Positions 10,482 to 20,818 of a DNA stretch of 64,000 bases are shown one piece after another (position 1 is the first letter of the stretch; the number at the start of each line of letters is the position of its first letter). Both the position numbers and the translations under genes were made by a program. The notes beneath the pieces are model-generated. The model ran no database searches. It was not told the origin of the DNA and worked only from the letters and a program-made list of their open reading frames with translations. This DNA is from Pleurodeles waltl (Eukaryota; Chordata; Amphibia; Caudata; Salamandridae): assembly GCF_031143425.1 (NCBI RefSeq), contig NC_090440.1:341685844-341749843 (forward strand). Reading direction: 5' to 3'.

Positions 10482-10932
10482 TGTGATGCTATTAGTTATG
10501 TTTGACCAATGACTTTGTGTTTCACCTCTGCGCATATTAGTTGCTCAATGTTCACCAGTAGCACATTATGGGCCTGATTCCTAGATTGGCGGGCGGCGGT
10601 CACCGGCCGCCATGCGGGAACCGCCAGAAGACAGTACCGCCGTCAAAAGACCACGGCGGTCATTCTGACTTTCACGCTGGGCTGGCGGGCGACCGCCAAA
10701 AGGCCGCCCGCCCAGCGGGAAAGCACCAGCAACGAGGAAGCCGTCTCCGAATGGAGCCGGCGGAGTTGCTGGTGTGCGACGGGTGCAGTTGCACCCAACG
10801 CGATTTTCAATGTCTGCTAGGCACTTGTGGGTGGGGAAGAATTAACAACAATAAAGGTCTTCTTTGAACTCAGAAGTGCATTCTTGATATGTTCTGTAAG
10901 CTCTGATACGAGATAAGTAGGAAAGCAGAACA
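10482..10932 (+). repeat. 3' LTR of the ERV-L-like element, deleted and with a different MITE
   Basis: Starts TGTGATGCTATTAGTTATG and ends GCAGAACA at 10932, followed by the duplicated AGCCC. The first 88 bp match 6086-6173 and the last 110 bp match 8029-8138 with very few differences. Between them lies the left half of a MITE that differs from the one in the 5' LTR. About 860 bp of LTR sequence (enhancer repeats, TATA) present in the 5' LTR is missing. Confidence 0.85.
10570..10822. mobile_element. Half of a family III foldback MITE at the same LTR site
   Basis: Begins GGGCCTGATTCCTAGATTGG directly after the same CACATTAT that precedes the MITE in the 5' LTR. After the first 11 bases the body differs from that MITE and instead matches the left arms of the copies at 25240 and 61677 (GCCGGCGGAG, GTGCGACGGGTGC, TGTCTGCTA). 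It stops at TGTCTGCTA, the centre of the palindrome in those copies, where LTR sequence resumes, so the whole right arm is gone. Confidence 0.75.
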
Positions 10933-11394
10933 AGCCCTGCTCAGCTACAGCAAGCGGTAGGCCTTGGTCAAAAGTTCAACTTCAAACTTAGGCCCATATT
11001 TATACTATGCTTGCACCGGAATTGCGTCATTTTATTTGACGCAAACGGCGCAAAGCTAACACCATAATTATACTTTGATGCTAGACCCATCTAATGTCAA
11101 AATATCCCAGTGTGCATCATTTTCTGGATGTGGGAAACCACCTTGTGTTAATGAGATGCAAGGTAGGCGTTCCCGTCCAAAAAATGACTTAAACACCCAT
11201 GCGCCATATTTTTCCAACTGCGCAAAAATTACGCAAAAATTACGCACGGCTGGAAGGGGGAGCGGGAAAATGGTGCACATCCCGGTTTGCGTTAAAATTT
11301 AACACCTGGGTCAGGGCAGGTGTTAAAATGGGGCAAACATACCAGTACTTAAGGAAAACCCACAGAAGCAACATCAGAGCTCCAAAAGGAAGAC

Positions 11395-13741
11395 ATGGAG
11401 GTGCTATTCATTCAGCATGCACGAAGACGCAGAGCACAGGAACAACAGCAGCAGCTTCCACCACACCAACAGGGACCCCAAAGGCAACACAGAAGGCATG
11501 AGAGGATATTCCAGACCAGGACAACCCTTCAGGGCCTCAGGGAACATGACATCATCCAGAGGTACAGACTAAACTGGCAAGCCATTCAGCAGCTGCTGCG
11601 CCAAATTGAGCCATAGTTGGCACCCAGCTTATAGACACCCCACATCATTACTCCGGAGACCAAGCTGTTAGCTGTCCTCCACATGTTGGCAAGTGGCTCT
11701 TTTCAAACCACTGGTGCCCTGGTTGCTGGGATCTCACAGCCCTCATTCTCTGCCTTCCTTCCCAAGGTACTGGATGCCATCATCTTCCTCACATCCCATC
11801 ACATCAGCTTCCCCAACATTCAGCAGAAGCAGCAGGAGAGGAGACCAAACAGGGCTTCTATCAAATCAATGGCTTCCCACACGTGCTTGGTGCCATTGAC
11901 TGCACACATGTAGGGATTGTTCCACCTGCTGCAACTAAGCATCTATTCCGCAGCAGGTAGCACACACACTCCATCAATGTGCAGGACATTGTGGATCACC
12001 GGGGATTGATCACCAACATCGTGGCAAAGTATCCTGGGAGTGTACATGATACATTTATCTTCTGCCACAGCACCATCAATCAACACTTCCAGGATGGACA
12101 ATATGGCAATAGCCTACTTGTTGGTAAGTACAGAAACCGAGTTATATACACACTGCACAGCAACCCTGTAGGACACACAACACATACACTACTACACTGA
12201 CAAGCGGCCAGGAAGACACTGAGGTTGTGACACTGCTAGTCATGTTTGATATCCTGACCCAAAGGGAAACACACCTATGGACAAATGACAGATGCAAATA
12301 GCAACAGATGCCACTCCAGAGACACAAGGGACCAATTTAAAACAACTCAGTGTCAATGACATGGCCTTAACTGGCAGTTCAACTTGGAAGATAAATCTTC
12401 CAATATCACATCTAAAACACTCAATCACACACCCTTCCAAGCAATACGTACTGTGTAAGGGGTGTGTAATGTGTTTCGGTGCAGGTCAAACACCATGAGA
12501 CACATAGCATAATGATGCTGACTCTAATGAAGGTGACATGGAATCATTGAGGCAGTACCAACATCTCACATCACTCCTGGGGTGACATTGCCCGCTAGCA
12601 ATAAGGAAGTGGACTGTGCTATGAACACATATTGATGTGACAATAATGCAAAGTATACACTGCTACATATACAGATTGAGACAATTACACATATACATAA
12701 CAGATGTACAGGCACATGGACCTTCTGACACTAAAACCTTCACCCCTACAACCAAGTTAGCCAGCTTACCTGAACCAGGTTCAGTAGTGTAGGTATACGT
12801 TTGCACATGAGCCAACTCGAGAGGGCACAAAAATTGGTTTGCATAGAACTTGTCACACAGGGGATAATTGTGCATTGTCAATTGTGAACACTTCAGTTCT
12901 GCCAACTCATGGAGATGTGTTGTGCATTGTCCCCTTGCCAAATCAAAGGGCCTCACTGTTGCATTTTACCTGCAATTATATATGTCAAATTAGATAGGAT
13001 GTTCAGGCCATAAAGTGCAACCATGTTACCACCACAGTGGAATCGATTGTGTGTGTGGAAGTATCATGTCACCTCCAGTGAAGGCACACAGACACTTCTT
13101 TCACATTACATAATGCATGGGAGATACACACTGAACTGCACGTTTCTAAAATACCACTGATATCAGGTCAATCAGCCAAACACCAGTTTTGATAATTAAA
13201 CAATCCAATGCAGAAAGAACATCCTAGAAGCCTAAGATCCCACACAATAACACAAACACAGATGAATCACAGACATCACAATATAACAACTGCCATGCAA
13301 AGTGATAATCAAGGTGTAACCAACATACAAATATATCCACTCATTTTCTCTTTCAACTGATCAGGGTTATGGGATCCAGCCATGGATCATGACCCCATTT
13401 GCCAACCCAAGCACAGCGTCAGAGCGTGCCTATAATGAGGCACATCGGAGGACACGCACCATAATAGAGAGGACTTTTGGCATCCTGAAGTCCTGATTTG
13501 GTGCCTTGACATAACCGGAGGCAGCCTCCTATATTCACCTGAAATGGTCTACAAGATCATTTTGACCTGTGCCATCCTGCACAGCATTTGTGTAAGGAGG
13601 AACATTCCCCTCTATGAACCAGACTCACAAATGCCTGAAGAGAAGGAAGGAGAGGATGCTGTCTGTGAAAATGAGGGGGGCCATTCAAACACTGCAGCAG
13701 GATTGCATTGGAGGCAACAAATTGCACAAAACATCTTCTAA
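11395..13741 (+). pseudogene. Harbinger (HARBI1-like) DDE transposase, broken
   Basis: Collinear pieces: a basic Arg/Gln-rich start from ATG 11395 with LREHDIIQRYRLNW, a stop at 11614, then LASGSFQTTGALVAGISQPSFS (11683 on), GAIDCTHV (first catalytic Asp, about 11895), SVHDTFIF (second Asp, about 12040) and a consensus splice donor at 12125 (GTTG|GTAAGT). The last exon begins near 13361 and gives NEAHRRTRTIIERTFGIL with the catalytic Glu, then internal stops and a final frame MVYKIILTCAILHSICVRR ending at 13741. The intron position matches that of the transposase at 36096-37149. At least four stops and one frameshift (near 11870) make it non-functional. All three DDE residues are still readable. 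Confidence 0.85.
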
Positions 13742-14752
13742 CTATAGTCACCATCACTAATTTGTTATCATATGTCAACAAACACCCACCTTAATCACTC
13801 AATCATGCTCTGGGTAATTTGTATGCATCACATGATCCCTAGGAATCATAATCAGAGTTTAGCCTCATGGAGCATTGCAGAAATACTGATTTGGATACTG
13901 AAAAACACATCACATTTGATGGGTATGAATGTACAGCCAACATCACACACAGTATAAATGACATATATCCTGTCTATTTCACATATGAAGGGCAATATCA
14001 CAGGACCACAGCTATATGACACATCCATGTTGCCAACATGGTCCATTGCTGCACGTGAGGGAAAAAAGTGTCTCATACATGAGGCACTGGATGTGCTACT
14101 GCATTGCTAATAGGAATGTATGACCAGACCCTTGATAGCAGTAAGTGTGACATCAGGTATCTTTGCAAGGAGCATGTGTGACAAGGAGTCCATCTAAGCA
14201 TAAAATGGATAGCACGAGTGCCCTAGATTTGACAAGCATTGCTCACAAGACATGCCCTGCTCAGTCCATCCCAGGTAATAAGTCCTGCCACTGCCATGTT
14301 TTCAGTCTCTGCCCACCTTTCTATAGGGGGCCCCGTAAATGGACTATCTGTACCCTGAGAATCTGCATCTACACACACCCAGACTCCCATTTTGACTTCT
14401 GTGTGCTTCCCTCTTCAGTATGGCATGCCAAAGTCATAGTTCATCAGTCTGCATGGACTTCAGGTCCGATAATGCACTGCCTGGTAGTCGGTAGGACCTG
14501 TAATCAGCTGTCCATTGCTTCCCATGTGAAAGGTCAAGTTGGTCCTTTGAACTTGATTCTCAACTCCAGGACTTGTGTGAGACTGAAGCTGCACACACCT
14601 GTGAGCACTTCCATGCAGACCAGCCAAATTAAACCTGATAACGACTTCCTCCAAAATTGGATTCATCAAGGCCTTACCGCCACAAGAAGGACCTACTAGT
14701 TTATGAATTCACCATGGAAAACAAGGATACTTTGATTGACTTTGATTGGATG
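13742..14752. other. Harbinger 1 spacer, nothing recognised
   Basis: About 1 kb after the transposase with only short, unconvincing open frames and no repeat that I recognise. The junction with the gypsy element lies somewhere in or just after its right part. Confidence 0.4.
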
Positions 14753-15134
14753 TCACTCTGCCATCCAGGAACTCTGCTCTTCTTCAGAGAAACCCCCATG
14801 AGGTCTGACTGCATCGAAGTCTTAAAAATAGTGAGCAAAGTACTTGGGTGTGGCTGGGCTTTATAGGCCTGCCACACCCCAAGATGGCTGCTGCCTCTAA
14901 AAACATGGGAATTGTAGTCCCTTCATGGAATAGCACTGAGAAGTGCATCTTGTCCACCAATGTCCTGAACCTGCAGCTCTATGAGCTTTGCCACAGGGCA
15001 GATGACGTTGATGGCCACCCTTGGAAAAAGAGGGGATGACAAGTGGTGCGCATAAAGCGCTGCAGAGCTGCAGAGCCATGCAGCAGAGATTTGGGTGGGA
15101 TCCGGACCACGCATGGCCTTATTCCTTACATTAC

Positions 15135-15145
15135 ACCCCTTTCCC
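15135..15145 (-). other. Polypurine tract / 3' LTR junction of the gypsy element
   Basis: On the minus strand TTGGGAAAGGGG is followed directly by TGTAATGTAAGGAATAAGG. A purine run abutting TG is the standard plus-strand primer and LTR start. It lies about 90 bp past the chromodomain frame, as expected. Confidence 0.6.
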
Positions 15146-15231
15146 AAGCGCGGTCCAGGGCCCGGTTTATCAGGACGGAGAAGGTGAAATCATCACACCA
15201 AACGTGGTGCATGAACATGTCTTGCAGGTTC

Positions 15232-18200
15232 TCAAGAGTCATTTTCCGGTCCGAATCCTTTCCAGGGCACCAAGTACCAAAGGGAAGACCCCCTATATTT
15301 AGATTTTAAAATAGATCGCACCTCATACTCCCAATGACCTTGGACTAATAGAGGAGCTGGTTGTGTGACACTTGAGGGTGAAGCAGGTTTAAGAAGCGAA
15401 GTGTGAAACACCGGATGAATTATCAAAGACAATGGTAATTTTAGCTTATATGTTACGGGGTTTACTTGTCGTAGTACTTCATAGGGACCTATGAATTTTG
15501 GATGAAACATATTTTCATTTTTGAATACTAAGTTTTTTATGGATAACCAAACTCTATCTTTGTTTGTATTTTGAGGACCAGGCTGGTGTTTTTTGTCATA
15601 TTGCATTTTATATTTTTATCTTTGCTTGATGCAGATTTGTTTGCAATTGTGAATGTACCTGTTTCATGTGTGTTAGCAAGTTCATGATTGCTGGCGTGGT
15701 TTGAGAAGAGGCAGGTAACGTAACTGGCAAAATGTGTGGATGACGCCCATATAAACCATAGAAAAGAGTTGAGTTTATTGAAGAGTGGTGAAAGTAATTA
15801 TAAGCCAGTTCTGCAAGCCACAAAAGATCCAGCCAGGTTTTAGGAGACTTTGTTGTGTAATATCGTAAATATTGTTTCAGAGTTTGGTTTAGTCTCTCTG
15901 TTTGACTATCCGTTTGTGGATGATGACTAGTAGATAAAGTCGAATCAATTCGTAAAGCCTTGCACCATTGTTGCCAAAAACGTGCAGAAAATTATGTTCC
16001 CCTATCAGAGAGGATAAGTCTTGGAAGTCCGTGAAGACGAACTATATTTTCTAAGATGATAGCAGCTAAGATGTCGGAAGTTGGGAGCCCTTTACAGGCA
16101 ATAAAGTGAGCATACTTGGTAAGGCTGTCTACTACCACTAGAATGGTTGTAAATTGTTTTATTTGGGGTCGATCAGTAATAAAATCCATAGAAATATGTT
16201 CCCATGGATGATTGGGAACGGGTAGAGGTATCAGTAGCCCTTTGGGCTTGCTATGGTCGCTTTTGCATCTTGCACATACTTCACATGAATGTAGCATTTG
16301 CTTAAGGTCGTGAACAAAGGTAGGCCACCAAAATATATTTTCATGAGTTCTATTGTTTTTTGAGGACCTGGATGACCTGCCAGAGGATGACTGTGTAACC
16401 AATGAAAAGCTGTCTCTCTTAACTCCTCAGGAGGCAGGAATACTTGAGATTCATATAGAGGTAAGCCTTGTTGACTAGACCTCTTGCGGTCTTGTTGTAA
16501 CCACTCTTGCCACTTAGTGATGTGAAAATGATTACGAATTAGATCAAATAATTTCTCAGCAGCTACTAAACACAACACTTTTGAAGGCGTTATAATAGGC
16601 ATGGGTTTTTGTTCAGTAGGAGTGATTGAAGAATCTTGTCTAGATGATGCATCAGCCTTACGATTGTCTACTCCTGGTCTAAAAGTCACTATGAAATCAA
16701 ATTCTGCAAAGAATAGCATCCACCTTAGTTGTCTAGGAGTTAGTAGTCTGGCAGAACTCATAAATTGTAAATTTCTATGATCAGAATATACAGTTATGGT
16801 GTGTTTCGCTCCCAATAGATAATGTCTCCATTCTTTAAAAGCATTACAAATTACTAGTAATTCTTTTTCTGCTATGGTGTAATTCTGTTCCGCTTCATTC
16901 AATTTTCTTGACGCATATGCTATGGGATGTAATTGTCCAGTTTCTCGATGACGTTGAGACAGGATGGCCCCAACAGCAACATCAGATGCATCCGCTTCCA
17001 TGAGGAATGGTTCCTCCACATTAGGGAGCGCTAGAATCGGAGCAGTAGTAAAGGCCTTTTTTAAATCTTGAAATGCTTCCTGTGTCTCTTGGGACCAGTT
17101 GAAGAACAGCCTTTTTTCTTAGCAGTTTGGTGATTGGTGCCACCTTTTGGGAGAAGTGATGGATGAAGCGTCGATAAAAATTCGCAAAACCCAAAAAACA
17201 TTGAATATCACGTACTGATTTGGGTGTGGGCCATTCGGATACAGCCTGAATTTTTCTTTCAGTCATTTGCATGCCGTCATGTGTTAAAATAAATGACTCC
17301 TAGAAATTCAACTTCTTTGGTATGGAATTCGCATTTACTTAGCTTACAAAACAAATTATGTTTTTGTAGAGTTTTTAATACTTTTTTAACATGTTCTTCA
17401 TGTATATCTTCAGAGTTTGAATAAATCAATATATCATCAATATAAACGATGACAAAGATGACTAGATATTCCCTCAGAACATCGTTTAGGAAATATTGAA
17501 AGGCTGCTGGGGCATTACATAGAACGAACGGCATCACTAGGTACTCAAAGAGGCTATAACTAGTCTTAAAAGCCGTTTTCCACTCATCGCCCTCTCGAAT
17601 TCGAACTAGGTGATAAGCACCTCGTCAGTCAAGTTTGGTATAAACAACGGATGGATTTTACCTGTTCTAACAAGACTGCTATGAGAGGTAGTGGATATTT
17701 ATTTTTAACTGTGATCTTATTTAGCGCTCTAAAGTCAATACAAGGCCTCAAATCGCCATGCGCTTTAAGTACGAAAAACAGCGGAGATGCCGCTGGAGAT
17801 CATGATGGCTGAATTACCTTGTAGGCTAAACATTGATCAAGGTTTTCTTGTAGGACTTGATTTTCTTTCTCTGATAGTGCATAGATTCTACAATTTGGTA
17901 TATTGGCGCCAGGTACAAGGTCGATCTGACAATCGTACGGCCTGTGCGGTGGTAATGAGCTCGCTTTCTTTTCACTAAAAACATCAGTATATTCTGAATA
18001 CTGTGATGGCAGATCAATTTCCTTCTCAACTGCAACAGCAATAGAGTGTTGAAGATTTCCTTCTTTGTTTCGTCTTGATTGAAAACATTTCTTTGCACAA
18101 GAAGAAGAAGAAAACTGCTAAACCTGGTTGCACCAGTCTATGCATGGATTATGTAACATTAACCACGGCATTCCTAAAATAAAACCATATTGAGATGCTT

Positions 18201-18430
18201 GGATTATATCAAAGCGAATTATCTCACAGTGGTTCTGATTCCTATCATCTTTGCAAATCATTTGTATTTGTGAGGTTTGTTTAGTAAATGGACCTCCTGC
18301 CAACTCACTACCATCAACTACATACACAACTCCTGGAACCTTTTTCTTGACACTGGGAATTTGCAAATCTAGTGCAGTTTGTTGGTCTACAAAATTTCCT
18401 GTTTCCCCTGAATCAATTAGAACTTGTACA
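15232..18430 (-). pseudogene. Chromovirus pol: protease, RT, RNase H, integrase, chromodomain
   Basis: From right to left: retropepsin-like region ending FILGMPWLMLHNP (18430-18118); RT with the catalytic box YIDDILIYS (about 17450) and [27 protein letters not shown] (RT thumb, about 17190); RNase H with YASRKLNEAEQNYTIAEKELL and YSDHRNLQF (17019-16700); the zinc-binding HPLAGHPG...C..C region and integrase core with MDFI (first Asp) and LILSDRGT (second Asp, about 16000); then YNYFHHSSINSTLFY, and a C-terminal chromodomain with WEYEV and WYLVPWKGFGPEN (about 15310-15240). Several frameshifts (near 17275, 17020, 16400, 15850) and stops break it. In the chromodomain a Trp position is a stop codon (TGA). 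Not functional, but moderately young. Confidence 0.9.
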
Positions 18431-18434
18431 TTAT

Positions 18435-18624
18435 GGGGGTTATTCTAACTTTGGAGGAGTGTTAATCCGTCCCAAAAGTGATGGTAAAGTGACGGATATA
18501 CCACCAGCCGTATTACGAGTTCCATAGGATATAATGGACTCGTAATACGGCTGGTGGTAAATCCGTCACTTTTCCGTCACTTTTGGGACGGATTAACACC
18601 TCCTCCAAAGTTAGAATAACCCCC
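18435..18624. mobile_element. Palindromic MITE, family I, copy 2
   Basis: Arms GGGGGTTATTCTAACTTTGG and CCAAAGTTAGAATAACCCCC are perfect complements. The centre is the same CCATAGGATATAATGG as in the copy at 1551-1730, and the two copies agree nearly base for base. A 3-bp duplication TAT flanks it (18432-18434, 18625-18627). It inserted between gag and protease of the chromovirus. Confidence 0.9.
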
Positions 18625-19727
18625 TATGTCTTTTTCCCTGCACAGTCATTTGTACTAAAATTTGAAAATGTTTGACATAACGATTTGTGCAAGAGCACAC
18701 TGAAGGGATTGTCAATTTGCCCAAGAGGTCCCCTTCATTTTTTCTTGGGCACTTTAGTTTTCCTGTGAATTTCCCAAAGCAACCGCTATCTTTTTCTTTG
18801 TCACAAATGTTGGATAAATTTTACCTTTGGGTTTCTTTTGACATTCTTTTACGAAATTACCCTTTTTTCCACAATACAAACACTGACCATTTTTTTCATT
18901 GCATGTCTTTCTCCTCTTTGGTCAGTGGTAGGCGAACAGTTCTGATATCCATCAGTTCTATCATAGGATCTGAAGACAATTGAAGGTGCCTGGATCTTTC
19001 CATTCGCCAGTTGGGTTTTTCCCATTTTTGTCTTACTCCTTTTCTTTCAGAAAGTCTGATCTATCCGTAGGGTTAGATTAATTAAATCAAGTTTCTGGTT
19101 GTGGTCAACTTGGGCCAATACATCTTTTAGTTCGTCTTTTAGCCCTTGATAAAATACTGCTGACCTTTTTTCTTCAGCCCAAGCGGTTTCCACTACTAAC
19201 CAGTTGAAGTGTGACAAATAAATTATCAGGTCTTTGTTTCCTTGATGTAATTCTAGTAGCTCTTTGTCTGCAGACATAGCTATTGCGCGTCTGTCAAAAA
19301 CCTTTACAAATTCTTCTACAAAACGACGCCAGTTATATAAAAGAGGACTGTCTAATCGGACTAATGGCACTGCCCAAGTAGCTGCATTACCATTCAGATA
19401 TGATATGAGGAATGCAATTTTAGATTGTGCGTCCAGAAAGGCACTAGGCCAACATGTCAAATGTAGTTCCACCTGTGTGAGAAAAAGTTTAACCTTATTG
19501 GGGTCCCCAGAAAACATCTCTGGTGCAGCTAGACGAATCTGTGTTGGCACATTCACAGCTATGTTAGTAGGTGCAGAAGGCGTAGGACGAGACTCAGATT
19601 CAGAACCATCCACCTCACTCTGTAACTGAGTTACTTTATTAACTAAATCAGCTGTAACATTTTTTGAGTCTGTCAAATCCCTTTGCATCTGAGTGACTAC
19701 TTGCATAAGGGTATGTAGGGTGGCCAT
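18625..19727 (-). pseudogene. Chromovirus gag
   Basis: The main frame starts at the ATG at 19727 and runs 226 residues: an N-terminal coiled coil (MATLHTLMQVVTQMQRDL), a Ser/Pro linker, then the retrotransposon Gag domain with PEMFSGDPNKVKLFLTQVELH, FLISYLNGNAATWA and FVKVFD. After a stop at 19047 a zinc knuckle is readable near 18890-18845 (CLYCGKKGNFVKEC), with Asn in place of the usual His. The MITE and a frameshift separate it from pol. Gag packages the RNA and forms the particle. Confidence 0.85.
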
Positions 19728-20344
19728 TCTGCGCAGCTCACGTACAGACCAAGAGGAAAATATAAACTCTTGGGCTTACTATTCTGTCACAGTGTCCTTT
19801 CCTCTGGATCTGCACGTTGCTGCACAAAAGGCCCACCTTCCAGCATCACCAACTCAGAAAGCTATTATAGAACAGAGTTATGATGAAGCCAGTCGGAGGG
19901 AAGGGAATTAGGGTAGGGAACAGAAGGGAGAGAGATCTGAAAAGGAAAGTTTAGAACAAATATGCACTTACTCAGTCATAGAAATATAACTCATCAATAG
20001 ACTCTTGACTAAATGTGTCTCCATTATAGCAGATGGAGACCCCGTTTGAAATGAGGGCAAAGCCCCTTCTTTGAATCATGGAACAAGAATAAACTAAGAT
20101 TTCAGAACCAAGAGATGGCAAGAGCTTTGCACTATGATCATACTCAGAATATCAATCCTGTAACATTTATGCATTCATAATATAAACCTTTGATCATGAT
20201 CTAGATAATCACAAATAATTCAATATGCTTTTCACATATTATGCTTTCCAACAAAAACAATGAAAACTATGATTTGCTTATCTCCAAAAATACTTTCACA
20301 TTCACAACTATAAAGGCCGAAAAGGTTTTACTCATTGAACTTGA

Positions 20345-20770
20345 AGCACTTTACTTATGATACCAGGAAGCGCTTTTACTTGTCTTGCCTGAGGCGCTAC
20401 ACTCGTTATGCTAAGGGGGCGCTTTACTCATGTGGCCTGAATCACTTGATCGTTTTGCCAAGAGCCTTTTACTCCTGTGGATTGAAGCGCTTAAATTGCC
20501 TTGCCAAGAGCACTTTACACCTGTGAACTGAAGCGCTTGAATTGCCATGCCTAGAGCGCTTTACATCTGTGGACTGAAGCGCTTGAATTGTCGTGCCAAG
20601 AGCGCTTTACACCTGTGGACTGAAGCGCTTGAATTGCTGTGCCAAGAGCGCTTTACACCTGTGGACTGAAGCGCTTGAATTGTCGTGTCTAGAGCACTTT
20701 ACATCTGTGGAGTAAAGCGCTTGAATTGCCGTGCAAAGAGTGCTTTACACCTGTGCTCTGAAACGCCTTT
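20345..20770. repeat. 46-bp minisatellite containing AGCGCTT
   Basis: About nine degenerate units of the form AGCGCTTTACACCTGTGGAC followed by TGAAGCGCTTGAATTG and a GTGCCAAG link. Each unit carries AGCGCTT and its near-inverse AAGCGCTT, so single units can form hairpins. The best-preserved units are at 20550-20720. Nothing coding. Confidence 0.85.
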
Positions 20771-20818
20771 TCAGGTTGTACTACTGGGGTGGTGGGTGGG
20801 TTTCCTCTGTGATGGCTG

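Larger units (their letters stand above)
6086..10932 (+). mobile_element. ERV-L-like endogenous retrovirus, internally deleted
   Basis: A provirus with LTRs at 6086-8138 and 10482-10932, both starting TGTGATGCTATTAGTTATG and ending GCAGAACA, flanked by the 5-bp duplication AGCCC (6081-6085, 10933-10937). A primer-binding site matching tRNA-Leu follows the left LTR. The internal 2.3 kb carries a gag-like frame, an RNase-H-like pol remnant and a dUTPase-like frame in that order. A tRNA-Leu primer plus a dUTPase downstream of pol and no visible env is the ERV-L (class III) arrangement. Reverse transcriptase and integrase are missing, so this is a defective, internally deleted copy. All frames contain breaks. 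Confidence 0.8.
14753..19800 (-). mobile_element. Chromovirus-type Ty3/gypsy retrotransposon nested in Harbinger 1
   Basis: A minus-strand gag, protease, RT, RNase H, integrase and chromodomain in that order, i.e. the chromoviral branch of Ty3/gypsy. A polypurine tract GGGAAAGGGG (plus 15136-15145) immediately precedes TGTAATGTAAGG, the probable start of the 3' LTR at 15135. A TATA box (TATAAAG on the minus strand, plus about 14859-14866) lies inside that LTR. The outer LTR limits and the 5' LTR are not clear to me; the given coordinates are approximate. A 190-bp MITE interrupts the gag-pol boundary. Confidence 0.75.

Noticed and set aside
20345..20770. CRISPR-like array of regular repeats
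   Set aside because: Continuous 46-bp minisatellite units without unique spacers, in a eukaryotic TE context.
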